From Mycolicibacterium fallax (lineage in GTDB: Bacteria > Actinomycetota > Actinomycetes > Mycobacteriales > Mycobacteriaceae), in assembly GCF_010726955.1 (NCBI RefSeq), contig NZ_AP022603.1, forward strand, positions 2,790,001 through 2,854,000: a stretch of DNA of 64,000 bases. The letters are read 5' to 3'. How positions within the stretch are numbered: position 1 is the stretch's first letter; each line of letters opens with the position of its first letter. Made by a program: the position numbers and the translations under genes. Shown in pieces: positions 32,355 to 42,370 of the stretch. The notes below the pieces were generated by a model. The model made no database searches. It was not told the DNA's origin and saw nothing but the letters and a program-made list of their open reading frames with translations.

Positions 32355-33716
32355 TCAGCCCAGCCAGTCCAGCACCGCCGCCGCCGTCCAGGACTGCTGC
32401 ATGCTGCCCAGCGGCCGACCGGTGAACGGCTCGTAGTACTCGGCGAAGCTGCCCTCGCTGACCTGACGTAAACCCTCCTGCCGCAACACCTGTGACCGCT
32501 CGGCCCAGCCCCGTCGGGCAAAGGCCCAGGCGAACAGCCAGGTCATCACCGGCCACACCGGACCGCGCCAGTACTGGGTGGCCCGGAACTCCCGGGACAC
32601 CGGCGAGGTGGACGGGATCAGGGCGTAGCGCAGGTCCGGGTGCCCGGCGAACCGCGGCCCCTCCAGTCGGCGCAGCAGGGCCCGCTCGGTGTCGTGCGGC
32701 AACCCCCCGCACAGCAGCGGGGCGAACTGCGCGATCGTCTCGGCGGTGATCCAGCGCTGCGCCTTGAGGTCGTAATCGCGTGCCACCCCGGTTCTTTCGA
32801 CGGTGGTCGCCAACACCCCGGCCCGGAACCGCTCTGCCCAGCCGTACAGATCGCGGATGTCGGAGTTCGGCCGGTTGTGCTCCTCACCGATCTCGGCCAG
32901 CACCGTGCAGGCCACCGAGAAGATCGCCGAGACGAACACGTCCTCGACCGCCAGGCTCATCGTCGCCGGCAGCAGCTCGTCCTGGTAGCGAACCGATTTC
33001 ATCTCCTCCAGCAGCCACAGGTAGCGGTCGTACTCGCCGTCGGACGGGCGCTGCGCCGGGTCGGTGACGATGTGATTGTCGGCGCGCTGGTAGGCGGGCA
33101 GCGGGCCGGGAACAACGTTGGCGTAGGCGCCATCCCAGCGCGGTGAGTTGTCCATTCCGGATTCCCACCCGTGATAGAGGGTGATCCGGCCGCGCTCGTC
33201 GGGGTCACGCGCCTCGGCCAGCCAACGATGCCACCGGACCAGGTCATTCCACCGGCGGTCCAGAAACGCGTTGGCCACCGCCCGGGTGCTGCGACCCCGC
33301 GAATGGGCACGCTCCAGGATCCGTTGCACCGCAATGGCATGCACCGGCGGCTGGGTGATCCCCGAGGTGTGCCGGCCCGGTGGAGCGTTGTCGGCCAGCG
33401 CCGCGCAGGCCCAGCGCGCCGGGCCGGGAAAGTAACCGTCCACGCCGTTGGCGAAGACGATGTGCGGGATCATCCCGTTGCGCCACTGCGCCGAGAGCAG
33501 CGTGTCGAGTTCGACGACCGCGCGTTCCACCGACAGCGGCGCCAGCCCGATCGCCACGAACGCCGCGTCCCAACTCCACATGTGCGGATACAGCAGCGGG
33601 GCCGCCGTCGTCATCTCACCGAGGTCGTTGCCGCGCAACAGATAGGCCGCCCGGGCCGCCAGCGCGGTGGGCGAAAAGTTGGGGTCGCGGGCCACCCGTA
33701 CATTCTGCGGGGCCAA
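32355..33716 (-). CDS. ggh: GH63-like glycosidase, glucosylglycerate hydrolase type
   Basis: A 453-residue (alpha/alpha)6-barrel glycosidase. It carries YPHMWSWDAAF, then GWESGMDNSPRWD with candidate catalytic acid D189, and AEYYEPFTG near the end with candidate base E426. Spacing agrees with my memory of the glucosylglycerate hydrolase of rapidly growing mycobacteria (GH63). That enzyme frees glucose from the compatible solute made under nitrogen limitation. Mannosylglycerate hydrolase is the near alternative. There is no signal peptide. It is convergent with the MarR gene and divergent from an SDR. Confidence 0.75.
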   Translation of the reverse strand: MAPQNVRVARDPNFSPTALAARAAYLLRGNDLGEMTTAAPLLYPHMWSWDAAFVAIGLAPLSVERAVVELDTLLSAQWRNGMIPHIVFANGVDGYFPGPARWACAALADNAPPGRHTSGITQPPVHAIAVQRILERAHSRGRSTRAVANAFLDRRWNDLVRWHRWLAEARDPDERGRITLYHGWESGMDNSPRWDGAYANVVPGPLPAYQRADNHIVTDPAQRPSDGEYDRYLWLLEEMKSVRYQDELLPATMSLAVEDVFVSAIFSVACTVLAEIGEEHNRPNSDIRDLYGWAERFRAGVLATTVERTGVARDYDLKAQRWITAETIAQFAPLLCGGLPHDTERALLRRLEGPRFAGHPDLRYALIPSTSPVSREFRATQYWRGPVWPVMTWLFAWAFARRGWAERSQVLRQEGLRQVSEGSFAEYYEPFTGRPLGSMQQSWTAAAVLDWLG

Positions 33717-33745
33717 GACCGGATCCGCGACCGGACGACACGCTC

Positions 33746-33751
33746 TAGGGT
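33746..33751 (+). promoter_or_regulatory. -10-like box TAGGGT, possible leaderless promoter
   Basis: TAGGGT ends 6 nt before the ATG of the SDR gene, which has no Shine-Dalgarno. Confidence 0.45.
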
Positions 33752-33757
33752 GACACC

Positions 33758-34423
33758 ATGCCCACCGCCCTGATCACCGGCGCGTCCCGCGGACTCGGCG
33801 CGGCGATCGCCGCCGCGCTGGAACCCAGCCACACCCTGCTGCTGGCCGGCCGGCCGTCACCGGAGTTGGACGAGGTGGCCGCCCGGCACGGGGCCACCAC
33901 CTGGCCGATGGAGCTGACCGACCCCGACGGCATCGCCGCAACCACCGAGGTGCTCACCGAACTCGATGTGCTGGTGCACTGCGCCGGGGTGGCCTACCCG
34001 GGCCGGGTCGCGGAATCCACCGTCGAGGAGTGGCGGGCCACCCTGGCGGTGAACACCCTCGGGCCGGTGGCGCTGACCCTGGCGGTGCTGCCCGCGCTGC
34101 GGGCCGCCCGCGGGCAGGTGGTGTTCATCAACTCCGGGGCCGGGCGCAACCCCTCCCCCGGGCTGGCGTCCTATGCGGCAAGCAAGTTCGCGTTGCGCGC
34201 GTTCGCCGATTCCCTGCGCGTCGACGAACCCGAGCTCCGGGTGACCACCGTCTACCCGGGCCGGATCGACACCGACATGCAGTACAACCTGGTGGCCTAC
34301 GAGGGCGGCGAGTACCGGCCCGAGCGGTTTCTGCGCCCCGCCACGGTGGCCGCGGCCGTCGCCGATGTGGTCGCCACCCCGGCCGACGCCGTCGTGCACG
34401 AGGTGGTCATCCGACCGCGCTGA
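33758..34423 (+). CDS. Short-chain dehydrogenase/reductase
   Basis: A 221-residue classical SDR. It shows TGASRGLG (NAD(P) binding), NTLGP, the catalytic serine region INSGAG and the catalytic Y-A-A-S-K. The C-terminal half has VYPGRIDTDM, standard for the family. The substrate is unknown. The ATG lies 6 nt after a TAGGGT box. The stop is 8 bp from the convergent leuS. Confidence 0.88.
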   Translation: MPTALITGASRGLGAAIAAALEPSHTLLLAGRPSPELDEVAARHGATTWPMELTDPDGIAATTEVLTELDVLVHCAGVAYPGRVAESTVEEWRATLAVNTLGPVALTLAVLPALRAARGQVVFINSGAGRNPSPGLASYAASKFALRAFADSLRVDEPELRVTTVYPGRIDTDMQYNLVAYEGGEYRPERFLRPATVAAAVADVVATPADAVVHEVVIRPR

Positions 34424-34431
34424 CGCCGGCC

Positions 34432-37302
34432 TCAGGCGACGATGTTGACCAGCTTGCCGGGCACCACGATGACCTTCTTCGGCGTCGCCCCGGCCAGGAA
34501 GTCGCTCACCTTCTCGTCGGCCAGCGCCGCGGCCTCCATCGCCGCCCGGTCGGCGTCGGCGGCGACCGTGATCCGGCCGCGGACCTTGCCGTTGACCTGA
34601 ACCGGGTACTCGACGGTGTCCTCGGCCAGGTAGTTCTGGTCGGCCTGCGGCCACGGGCCGTGCGCCAGCGAGCCGGTGTGTCCAAGCCGGCGCCAGAGTT
34701 CCTCGGCCAGATGCGGGGCCAGCGGCGCGGCCATCAGCACCAGCGGCGCCACCGCCGCCGCCGGCGGTCCGTCCGGGAACGCCTTGGTCAGGTGGTTGGT
34801 GTACTCGATCAGCTTGGCCGCGGCGGTGTTGTTGCGCAGCCCGGCGTAGTCGTCGGACACCCCGGCAATGCAGCGGTGCAGCGCCCGAAGCGTCGATACA
34901 TCGAGATCGCCTGCGCTGCAACGCAGTTCGCCGCTCTCCTCGTCGACGACGAGCCGCCACAACCGCTGCAGGAAACGCTGCGCGCCGACCACGTCCTTGG
35001 TGGACCAGGGCCGCGAGGCCTCCAGCGGGCCCATCGACATCTCGTAGACCCGCAGCGTGTCGGCGCCGTAGCCGTCGCAGATCTCATCCGGTGAGATCGA
35101 GTTCTTCAGGCTCTTGCCGATCTTGCCGAACTCCTGGGTGACCTCGATTTCGCCGTCGGGCCCCGGGTGGTAAAAACGGCCGTCGCGCTCGATCACCTCG
35201 GCGGCCGGCACGTAGGCACCGCGCGCGTCGGTGTAGGCGAACGCCTGGATGTAGCCCTGGTTCACCAGCCGGCGGTAGGGCTCCCGCGAGCTCACGTGAC
35301 CGAGGTCATAGAGCACCTTGTGCCAGAACCGGGAGTACAGCAGGTGCAGCACGGCGTGCTCGACACCGCCCACGTAGAGATCCACCCCGCCGGGATCGTC
35401 GGCGCCGTGCTGCGCCGGCCGCGGTCCCATCCAGTAGGCCTCATTCTCCAAGGCGCAGAACGCATCCGGGTTGTGCGGATCGGTGTAGCGCAGCTCGTAC
35501 CAGGAGCTGCCGGCCCACTGCGGCATCACGTTGGTGTCGCGGGTGTAGGTCTGCGGCCCGTCGCCGAGGTCGAGTTCGACGTGCAGCCAGTCGGTGGCCT
35601 TGCCCAGCGGCGGGGCCGGTTCGCTGTCGGCGTCCTCCGGGTCGAACATCACCGGCGAATAGTCGGCGATGTCGGGCAGTTCCACCGGCAGCAGTTCCTC
35701 GGGCAGCGCGTGCGCGCGGCCGTCGGCGTCGTAGACGATCGGGAACGGCTCGCCCCAGTACCGCTGCCGAGCGAACAGCCAGTCGCGCAGCTTGTATTCC
35801 ACCCGGGCCCGACCCCGGCCGTCGGCATCGAGGCGCTCGGTCATCGCCGCCTTGGCCTCCACGACGGTCATCCCGTCCAGGAAGCCGGAGTTCACCAGGA
35901 CGCCGTCGCCGGTGTAGGCGGCCTGCGAAACATCGCCGCCGGCAACCACTTCCACGATCGGGAGGCCGAATTCGGTGGCGAAGTCCCAGTCCCGCTGGTC
36001 ACCACCGGGCACCGCCATGATCGCGCCGGTGCCGTAGCCGGCCAGCACGTAGTCGGCGATGAACACCGGCACCCGGCGCCCGTCGGCCGGGTTGATCGCG
36101 TAGCCGCCGAGGAACACCCCGGTCTTGGTCTTGTTCTCCTGACGTTCCAGGTCCGACTTGGCCGCTATCGCCTGCCGGTAGGCGGCCACCGCCGCGGCCG
36201 GGGTCGACGCGCCGTAGCTCCAGCGCGGGTCGGTGCCAGCCGGCCACGTCTCGGCGGTCAGCGCGTCGACCAGCTCGTGCTCGGGGGCCAGCACCAAATA
36301 GCTGGCGCCGAACAGGGTGTCGGGCCGGGTGGTGAACACCTCGATGTCACCGGCCCCGGGGAGGTCGGCGGCGAAGTACACGGTGGCCCCGGTGGAGCGC
36401 CCAATCCAGTTGCGCTGCATGGCCTTGACCTTGTCCGGCCAGTCCAGCACATCCAGGTCGTCGAGCAGCCGGTCGGAGTAGGCGGTGATACGCATCATCC
36501 ACTGCCGCAGCCGCTTTCGGAACACCGGGAAGTTTCCGCGTTCACTGCGCCCGTCGGAGGTGACCTCCTCGTTGGCCAGCACGGTGCCCAGCCCCGGGCA
36601 CCAGTTGACCACCGAGTCGGCGTGGTAGACCAGCCGGTATCCGTCGACGACGTCGGCCTTCTCGCCGGCGCTCAGCGCCGCCCAGTCCCCGCCGTCGTCG
36701 AGGGTCCGCGCGCCGGAATCGAATTCGGCGATCAGCTCGGCGATCGGCCGGGCGCGGTTGAGGTCCGGATCGAACCAGGCGTTGAAGATCTGCAGGAAGA
36801 TCCACTGCGTCCAGCGGTAGTAGTCGACGTCGGTGGTGGAGAAGCTGCGCCGGCTGTCGTGGCCCAGGCCCAGCCGGCCGAGCTGCCGGCGGAAGTTGAC
36901 GATGTTGGCCTCGGTCCGAATCCGCGGATGGGTTCCGGTCGAGATGGCGTACTGCTCGGCAGGCAGCCCGAACGCGTCGAAGCCCAGGGCGTGCAGCACG
37001 TTGCGGCCGGCCATCCGGTGATACCGGGCGTACACGTCGGTGGCGATGTAGCCCAGCGGGTGCCCGACGTGCAGTCCGTCGCCGGACGGGTACGGGAACA
37101 TGTCCTGGACGAACATCTTGTCCGCGGGCACCGCGGTGCCGTCCGCCGGCGCCAGCGCACCGACCGGGTTGTCCACGTTGAAGGTGCCCGCCCGCGCCCA
37201 CTCGGCCTGCCAGGCGGCCTCGATCGACCCGGCCAGTTCGGCGGTGTACCGGAACGGCGGGGTATCGGAGTCCGGTGCGGCGGAGGAAGCGGAGTCGGTC
37301 AC
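34432..37302 (-). CDS. leuS: Leucyl-tRNA synthetase
   Basis: A 956-residue class Ia synthetase charging tRNA-Leu. The HIGH-type motif is H78-V-G-H81. The KMSKS-type motif reads K-I-G-K-S in [12 protein letters not shown]. The CP1 editing domain lies between. The GTG at 37302 was chosen because the family begins shortly before [14 protein letters not shown]; no Shine-Dalgarno precedes it, so the mRNA may be leaderless. mtc28 is divergent. Confidence 0.96.
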   Translation of the reverse strand: MTDSASSAAPDSDTPPFRYTAELAGSIEAAWQAEWARAGTFNVDNPVGALAPADGTAVPADKMFVQDMFPYPSGDGLHVGHPLGYIATDVYARYHRMAGRNVLHALGFDAFGLPAEQYAISTGTHPRIRTEANIVNFRRQLGRLGLGHDSRRSFSTTDVDYYRWTQWIFLQIFNAWFDPDLNRARPIAELIAEFDSGARTLDDGGDWAALSAGEKADVVDGYRLVYHADSVVNWCPGLGTVLANEEVTSDGRSERGNFPVFRKRLRQWMMRITAYSDRLLDDLDVLDWPDKVKAMQRNWIGRSTGATVYFAADLPGAGDIEVFTTRPDTLFGASYLVLAPEHELVDALTAETWPAGTDPRWSYGASTPAAAVAAYRQAIAAKSDLERQENKTKTGVFLGGYAINPADGRRVPVFIADYVLAGYGTGAIMAVPGGDQRDWDFATEFGLPIVEVVAGGDVSQAAYTGDGVLVNSGFLDGMTVVEAKAAMTERLDADGRGRARVEYKLRDWLFARQRYWGEPFPIVYDADGRAHALPEELLPVELPDIADYSPVMFDPEDADSEPAPPLGKATDWLHVELDLGDGPQTYTRDTNVMPQWAGSSWYELRYTDPHNPDAFCALENEAYWMGPRPAQHGADDPGGVDLYVGGVEHAVLHLLYSRFWHKVLYDLGHVSSREPYRRLVNQGYIQAFAYTDARGAYVPAAEVIERDGRFYHPGPDGEIEVTQEFGKIGKSLKNSISPDEICDGYGADTLRVYEMSMGPLEASRPWSTKDVVGAQRFLQRLWRLVVDEESGELRCSAGDLDVSTLRALHRCIAGVSDDYAGLRNNTAAAKLIEYTNHLTKAFPDGPPAAAVAPLVLMAAPLAPHLAEELWRRLGHTGSLAHGPWPQADQNYLAEDTVEYPVQVNGKVRGRITVAADADRAAMEAAALADEKVSDFLAGATPKKVIVVPGKLVNIVA

Positions 37303-37544
37303 CCAAACAGGGTATAAGGGCACGTGACGGCGCCGAACACGCAGTTGGGCCGGAGCCGGCCGCCGGCCGCCTTGATCTCGGCCGCGCTGTCGGCGTTGGT
37401 ATCGATAGCGTCGCATCCCGGTCAGAGCTTGGTCCCAGCTCGGCCGCGAGCTGCCTCGGAGCTGGAGCCGGGCCCGGCAATCGCGATAAAGTCGCAGGAC
37501 CGGCGCGGGCTCACCGCCCCGCCGACCGTGCGGAAGGACAGCTG

Positions 37545-38594
37545 GTGCGTAACGACAACACCCGAAGGTGGCGGGTTCTGGGCGGCCTGGCGGCAGGTGT
37601 CGCGGGCGCGCTGAGCCTGGCCTCGCTGGGATCGACGACCGCCTCGGCCGATCCGATCACCCCCGAACCCGCCCCGGTCACCGTGACCCAGACCGTCACC
37701 GTCGCGCCAGGTGCAACCGCCGCCCCCGGTGCGCCCGCCGCCCAGCCGGTCGGCACACCCGCGACCCCCGGCACCCCGGGATTGCCCGGACAGCCGATGA
37801 TCGCCGCCCCGGTGCAACCGGTCGCCCCGGCACTGCAGCCCGCCACCTCCGGCACCATCGCCGAGTACCTCGCCTCGCACGGGGTCAAGATGGAGCCGCA
37901 GCGGGCCGCCGACTTCAAGGCGCTCAGCATCACCCTGCCGATGCCGGCCGGCTGGTCGCAGGTGCCGGATCCGAACGTGCCCGACGCGTTCGCGGTGCTG
38001 GCCGACCGCACCGGCGGTGACGGCCTCTACACCTCGAACGCGCAGCTGACCGTCTACAAGCTGGTCGGCGACTTCGATCCGAACGAGGCCATCACGCACG
38101 GCTTCATCGATGCCCAGCAGCTGCCGAGCTGGCAGACCACCGACGCGTCGCTGGCGCCGGTGGGCACGTTCCCGTCCTCGCGCGTGGAGGGCACCTTCCG
38201 CGAGAACGACAACGTCGTCAACACCTCTCGTCGGCATGTCATCGCCACCAGCGGCAGCGACCGGTACCTGGTGTCGCTGTCGGTGAACACCGCCGTCAAC
38301 CAGGTGGTGGCCAGCGCCACCGCCACCGACGCCATCATCAACGGCTTCCAGGTCATCGACCCGGCGGCGGTGCCCACGGCGCCGCTGCAGTTGCCCGGCC
38401 AGCCCACCGCCCCCGGCGCGGCCCCCGCACCCGGAACGCTGCCCGGCCAGCCGGGCGCGGCCACGGTGCCCGGTGCGACCGCGCCGGGTGTCACCACCCC
38501 GGGTATCACCACCCCGGGTGCCGCGGCGACCGCGCCGATCGGCACCGCGCCGGTGCCGCAACTGGTACCGGTGGCGCAGACGCCCGCCCGCTGA
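37545..38594 (+). CDS. mtc28: Proline-rich 28 kDa antigen homologue, LpqN/Mtc28 family
   Basis: A 349-residue secreted protein homologous to Rv0040c. The signal peptide ends TASA-DP. A Pro/Ala/Thr-rich segment follows (about 40-100). A globular LpqN/LpqT-type domain (about 105-275) begins near [18 protein letters not shown]. The C-terminal 75 or so residues are again Pro/Gly/Ala-rich with repeated PG-containing units. The GTG at 37545 has GGAAGGA upstream. The function is unknown. It is larger than its M. tuberculosis counterpart. Confidence 0.88.
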   Translation: MRNDNTRRWRVLGGLAAGVAGALSLASLGSTTASADPITPEPAPVTVTQTVTVAPGATAAPGAPAAQPVGTPATPGTPGLPGQPMIAAPVQPVAPALQPATSGTIAEYLASHGVKMEPQRAADFKALSITLPMPAGWSQVPDPNVPDAFAVLADRTGGDGLYTSNAQLTVYKLVGDFDPNEAITHGFIDAQQLPSWQTTDASLAPVGTFPSSRVEGTFRENDNVVNTSRRHVIATSGSDRYLVSLSVNTAVNQVVASATATDAIINGFQVIDPAAVPTAPLQLPGQPTAPGAAPAPGTLPGQPGAATVPGATAPGVTTPGITTPGAAATAPIGTAPVPQLVPVAQTPAR

Positions 38595-38623
38595 CCGATT
38601 GGCCTGCACGGCACGTCTGCTCG

Positions 38624-38629
38624 TAATGT
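38624..38629 (+). promoter_or_regulatory. -10-like box TAATGT, possible leaderless promoter
   Basis: TAATGT ends 7 nt before the ATG of the small membrane protein gene at 38637. AGG occurs between them, so a short leader cannot be excluded. Confidence 0.4.
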
Positions 38630-38636
38630 GCAGGTC

Positions 38637-38981
38637 ATGCAGATCGCCGGTGTGGTCCTCCTACTCGCCGCCCTCTCGGCCGCAGTCGCGGGGCTGCGCA
38701 ACCGTCGGGTCACCGCCGGCCACGACGCCCCGATCCGCCAGGCGGTGGCCCCCAGCCAGCTCGTCGCGGCGGTGCTGCTGGCGGCCGGTGGCATCGCCGC
38801 ACTGATCAGCCCGCCCGGGACGGCACTTCTGCTGCTCATCGTGTGCGTGGTCGGCGCGCTCGCCACCATCGGCGCGGGTTCCTGGCGCGGCGCCCGGCTC
38901 GCGGTGACCGAACCGCAGTCCGACGGCCAGGGCTGCGGCGGGGGTGGCTGCGGCGGCTGCGGTCAGGTCTGCGGGAGTTAG
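38637..38981 (+). CDS. Small membrane protein with Cys-rich tail (Rv0039c homologue)
   Basis: A 114-residue protein with three predicted membrane segments (about 2-20, 40-58 and 62-80). The C-terminal tail reads GCGGGGCGGCGQVCG, four cysteines in a glycine-rich stretch that could bind a metal. The function is unknown. The last 4 bp overlap the end of the convergent yqgE-like gene. Confidence 0.7.
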   Translation: MQIAGVVLLLAALSAAVAGLRNRRVTAGHDAPIRQAVAPSQLVAAVLLAAGGIAALISPPGTALLLLIVCVVGALATIGAGSWRGARLAVTEPQSDGQGCGGGGCGGCGQVCGS

Positions 38982-39583
38982 TTGCGGCTGACGTCGATCG
39001 GGTGGGTGGCCAGCATCGACAGCGGCAGCGGCTGACGACGCAGCACCCGCGACCACAGATCGACCCCCGGTTCCACCAGCACATCCGACGGCAGCGCCGA
39101 CAGCACGATCCAGTCGTCGCGCTCGATCTCGCCCTCCAGCTGACCGGTGGTCCAGCCCGAGTAGCCGGCGAACACCCGCGCGGCCTCGACATGCGGTGCC
39201 ACCGACTCCGGGTCGGCATCCAGGTCCACCATCGCGATGCGGCCCTGGACGTGCCGAAGCCCGGGCGCCCCCGCGGTGTCGTCACCGGCCCGCAGGATCG
39301 CCAGGCACAGCGCCGAATCCCGCTTGACCGGCCCGCCGACGAACATCGTCCTCGGCTTGGACACCACCTCGGCCCACCGCGGCAGCACGTTGTAGACGGC
39401 CGTTTCGCTGGGCCGGTTCAGCACCACTCCCAGCGTCCCGCCGTCGTTGTGCTCGACGACGTAGATGACGCTGCGCCGGAAGGTCGGTTCCAGCAGCTCG
39501 GTGTTGGCCAGCAGTAGGGTTCCGGCGCGCACCCGCTGCGCCGCGGGTGCGACGAAGTCCTCGGGGTCTTCCGGGTGCGCCAC
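38978..39583 (-). CDS. YqgE/AlgH family protein (DUF179)
   Basis: A 201-residue YqgE/AlgH protein, homologue of Rv0038. The family blocks [49 protein letters not shown] and [17 protein letters not shown] are intact. The fold is known but the function is not. It is divergent from the MFS gene and overlaps the small membrane protein gene at the 3' end. Confidence 0.92.
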   Translation of the reverse strand: MAHPEDPEDFVAPAAQRVRAGTLLLANTELLEPTFRRSVIYVVEHNDGGTLGVVLNRPSETAVYNVLPRWAEVVSKPRTMFVGGPVKRDSALCLAILRAGDDTAGAPGLRHVQGRIAMVDLDADPESVAPHVEAARVFAGYSGWTTGQLEGEIERDDWIVLSALPSDVLVEPGVDLWSRVLRRQPLPLSMLATHPIDVSRN

Positions 39584-39708
39584 CGTCCCATCATCGCATC
39601 AGCGGGTCCCGGCCGTGCCGATCGGCGTCAGGCCGACCGGAATTCTTTGTAGGCTGCAAGGCGCGGCGCGGAGCGCACGTCGCGCTGTCCCGACGAGGAA
39701 GTGGTCCC

Positions 39709-40983
39709 TTGGCCGACGCACGGGCCGCCGCCTGGCGGCGGTCGGTGCACGAGCTGCCCGATTTCCGCCGGCTGCTGCAGCTGCGGATCGCCAGCCAGTT
39801 CGGTGAGGGGCTGTTCCAGGCCGGGCTGGCCGGGGCGCTGCTGTTCAACCCCGAGCGCGCCGCCACCCCGTGGGCGATCGCCGGGGCGTTCGCGGTGCTG
39901 TTCCTGCCGTATTCGCTGCTCGGCCCGTTCGCCGGCGCGCTGCTGGACCGGTGGGACCGCCGGCTGGTGCTGGTCGGCGCGAACGTCGGCCGGCTGCTGC
40001 TGATTCTCGGCATCGGCGTGCTGCTGGCGGTGCGGACCAGCGACATCGCGGTGCTGTGCGCGGCGCTGGTGGTCAACGGGCTGAGCCGGTTCGTGGCCTC
40101 GGGCCTGTCCGCGGCGATCCCGCACGTGGTGCCGCGGGTGCAGGTGGTGTCGCTGAACTCGCTGGCCACCGCGACCGGCGCGCTGTCGACGTTCCTGGGC
40201 GCCAACTTCATGCTGCTGCCGCGCTGGCTGTTCGGCGCCGGCGACACCGGCGCCGCGGCGATCATCTTCCTGGTCACGGTGCCGATCGCGGTGGCGCTGC
40301 TGCTGGCGCTGCGGTTCGCGCCGCGGGTGCTGGGCCCCGAGCACACCGCCCGGGCCATCACCGGCTCGGTGTTCTACCTGGTGGCCAGCGGCTGGCTGCA
40401 CGGCGCCCGCACCGCGCTGACGGTGCCCAGCGTCGCCGCGACACTGGCCGGGCTGGCCGCCCACCGGATGGTGTTCGGGATCAACACGCTGCTGGTGCTG
40501 GTGATCATCCGGCACACCGACACCCCGTCGATGGCGGTGGCCGGGCTGGGCACCGCGGTGCTGTTCGTCGCGGCGACGGGCACCGGCTCGTTCCTGGCGA
40601 CGATCTGCACCCCGGCGGCGATCCGGCGTTGGGGGCGGTACGCCACCGGCAACGGCGCGCTGGCGCTGGCCGCGGTGATTCAGCTCGGCGCGGTGGGGCT
40701 GGCGCTGCCGGTACTGATGCTGTGCGGGCTCTTCCTCGGCGCCGCCGGTCAGGTGGTCAAACTCTGCGTCGACGTGTCGATCCAGCTCGACGTCGACGAC
40801 GCGCTGCGCGGCCACGTCTTCGCGGTGCAGGATTCGCTGTTCTGGCTGTCGTTCGTCGCGGCGGCGACCGCCGCGGCCGCGGTGGTGCCCGCCGACGGGC
40901 ACTCCCCCGCCCTGGTGCTGGCCGGCGCCGCGGTCTATCTGATCGGGCTGGCCTGCCACGCCTGGACCGCGCGCCGCGTTTAG
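39709..40983 (+). CDS. Major facilitator superfamily transporter (Rv0037c homologue)
   Basis: A 424-residue MFS protein with about 12 membrane segments. The motif-A-like loop [16 protein letters not shown] lies between the second and third segments. The start is taken as TTG at 39709, which follows GAGGAAG and matches the homologue's N-terminus; the open frame extends upstream but looks non-coding. The substrate is unknown. The stop codon is part of a TAGGGT box before the next gene. Confidence 0.82.
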   Translation: MADARAAAWRRSVHELPDFRRLLQLRIASQFGEGLFQAGLAGALLFNPERAATPWAIAGAFAVLFLPYSLLGPFAGALLDRWDRRLVLVGANVGRLLLILGIGVLLAVRTSDIAVLCAALVVNGLSRFVASGLSAAIPHVVPRVQVVSLNSLATATGALSTFLGANFMLLPRWLFGAGDTGAAAIIFLVTVPIAVALLLALRFAPRVLGPEHTARAITGSVFYLVASGWLHGARTALTVPSVAATLAGLAAHRMVFGINTLLVLVIIRHTDTPSMAVAGLGTAVLFVAATGTGSFLATICTPAAIRRWGRYATGNGALALAAVIQLGAVGLALPVLMLCGLFLGAAGQVVKLCVDVSIQLDVDDALRGHVFAVQDSLFWLSFVAAATAAAAVVPADGHSPALVLAGAAVYLIGLACHAWTARRV

Positions 40984-40986
40984 GGT
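40981..40986 (+). promoter_or_regulatory. -10-like box TAGGGT overlapping the MFS stop
   Basis: TAGGGT ends 6 nt before the ATG at 40993. A GCGGG directly before the ATG could act as a weak ribosome site instead. Confidence 0.35.
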
Positions 40987-40992
40987 TGCGGG

Positions 40993-41772
40993 ATGGCCGA
41001 TACCGCCGCCGTCGCCGTCGTCGCCGACCTGCGGGCCGAAAGCGACGAGCTTGACGCCCTGGTCGCACCGCTGCCCCCGGACCGTTGGGCTGATGCCACC
41101 CCGGCCCCGGGTTGGTCGATCGCGCATCAGATCGCGCATCTGTGCTGGACCGACCGGGTGTCGCTGATCGCGGTCACCGACCCGGACGGATTCGCCGCGA
41201 TCGTCGCCGAGGCGATGCTCGATCCGCTGGGGTTCGTCGATGCGGCGGCCGAGGAGCTGGCCGAGACTCCGCCGGCGGAGCTGCTGGCCGCCTGGCGCGA
41301 TGCCCGCCACCGGTTGCACGCGGCGTTGCCCGCGGTGCCCGACGGGCAGAAGATCCCCTGGTTCGGGCCGCCGATGCGGGCCGCGTCGATGGCAACGGCT
41401 CGGCTGATGGAGACCTGGGCGCACGGCCTCGACATCGCCGACGCGCTGGGCGCCGACCGGCCCGCGACGGTTCGGTTGCGCTCGATCGCGCACCTGGGGG
41501 TCCGCACCCGCGACTACGCCTACGTCATGAACGGCCTCACGCCGCCGACCGAGCCGTTCTACGTCGCGCTGTCCGGCCCCGGCGGTGAGCCCTGGACCTG
41601 GGGTGACCCCGACGCTCCGCAGCGGGTGACCGGCTCGGCCGCGGACTTCTGCGCGCTGGTCACCCGGCGCCGGGCGCCCGCCGAGCTGGATCTGGTGGCC
41701 GTCGGGCCCGACGCGCAGCACTGGCTGACCATCGCCCAGGCCTTCGCGGGCCCGCCCGGCGAGGGGCGTTGA
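40993..41772 (+). CDS. DinB-like maleylpyruvate isomerase family protein (Rv0036c homologue)
   Basis: A 259-residue protein of the TIGR03084 family. The N-terminal DinB/MDMPI four-helix bundle ([14 protein letters not shown], then [14 protein letters not shown]) carries histidines spaced as in zinc-binding mycothiol-dependent enzymes. The C-terminal 90 or so residues match the associated wHTH-like domain. It may use mycothiol. The substrate is unknown. It follows the MFS gene after 9 bp. Confidence 0.82.
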   Translation: MADTAAVAVVADLRAESDELDALVAPLPPDRWADATPAPGWSIAHQIAHLCWTDRVSLIAVTDPDGFAAIVAEAMLDPLGFVDAAAEELAETPPAELLAAWRDARHRLHAALPAVPDGQKIPWFGPPMRAASMATARLMETWAHGLDIADALGADRPATVRLRSIAHLGVRTRDYAYVMNGLTPPTEPFYVALSGPGGEPWTWGDPDAPQRVTGSAADFCALVTRRRAPAELDLVAVGPDAQHWLTIAQAFAGPPGEGR

Positions 41773-41839
41773 GCGCGAAGCGCGGAGACGCCTCCTCGCC
41801 GTAGAGACAGAGCGCGGGCCGTTGAGCGCGGGGCGCGGC
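41769..41839. repeat. Pair of 18-bp near-identical direct repeats
   Basis: GTTGAGCGCGAAGCGCGG (41769-41786) recurs as GTTGAGCGCGGGGCGCGG (41822-41839) between two convergent genes. Each can fold into a small GCGC hairpin, which may help end transcription. Confidence 0.4.
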
Positions 41840-42363
41840 TAATCCAACTCGGCCGCGGAGTCGGCGGACCCGTCCCCGTCGGCGTCGACGAGCCGGACAT
41901 CCCAGCCGCCGTCACCGTCGGTGTCGACGAACGCCGCCCGGTAGCCGCCGGCCGGGTCGGCGCCGGCGCACATCACCCGGTCGGCGATGCCGTCGCCGTT
42001 GTCGTCGTACAGCGCGTCGGCGGCCACCCCGTCGCCGTCGAAATCGACCACCGTCCCGGTGTGTTCGGCGCCGTCGAGGCCGAACCAGCGCAGCGGCTCG
42101 CCGCGGATGACCGGGTCGGCGGCCAGCGCCCAGGTGCCTGCGCCGTCGTCGGTGAACCAGTGCGGTGCCGGCGACCCGACGTCGAGCACCGCGTGGTCGG
42201 CGTGACCGTCGCCGTCGAAGTCGGCCAGCGCGTCGTCGCGCAACCCGTCGCCGTCGAGGTCCAGGCCGACGGCGTCAAGCACCCCGTCCCCGTCGGCGTC
42301 GAGGTCGAACGGGGCGTCGAAGATCGAGGCGGTCCCGTCGCCGGGGCCCAGGCAGTACTGCAT
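41839..42363 (-). CDS. Protein with seven DxDGDG calcium-type motifs (Rv3906c homologue)
   Basis: A 174-residue acidic protein. Seven calcium-loop-like motifs are spread along it: DADGDGVLD, DLDGDGLRD, DFDGDGHAD, DFDGDGVAAD, DDNGDGIAD, DTDGDGGWD and DADGDGSAD. These resemble dockerin or thrombospondin type 3 loops. There is no signal peptide. Its M. tuberculosis counterpart is also placed just before the CCA-adding enzyme gene. It starts 7 bp after the cca stop on the same strand. The function is unknown. Confidence 0.75.
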   Translation of the reverse strand: MQYCLGPGDGTASIFDAPFDLDADGDGVLDAVGLDLDGDGLRDDALADFDGDGHADHAVLDVGSPAPHWFTDDGAGTWALAADPVIRGEPLRWFGLDGAEHTGTVVDFDGDGVAADALYDDNGDGIADRVMCAGADPAGGYRAAFVDTDGDGGWDVRLVDADGDGSADSAAELD

Positions 42364-42370
42364 ACCCCGG

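Noticed and set aside
35167..37317. 716-codon open frame antisense to leuS
   Set aside because: Pure shadow of leuS. The composition is Val/Gly/Arg/His-rich and no domain is visible.
39628..41721. Nearly 700-codon open frame antisense to the MFS and DinB-like genes
   Set aside because: It is rich in Gln, Arg, Gly and His as expected from the reverse of hydrophobic coding sequence, and has no motif.
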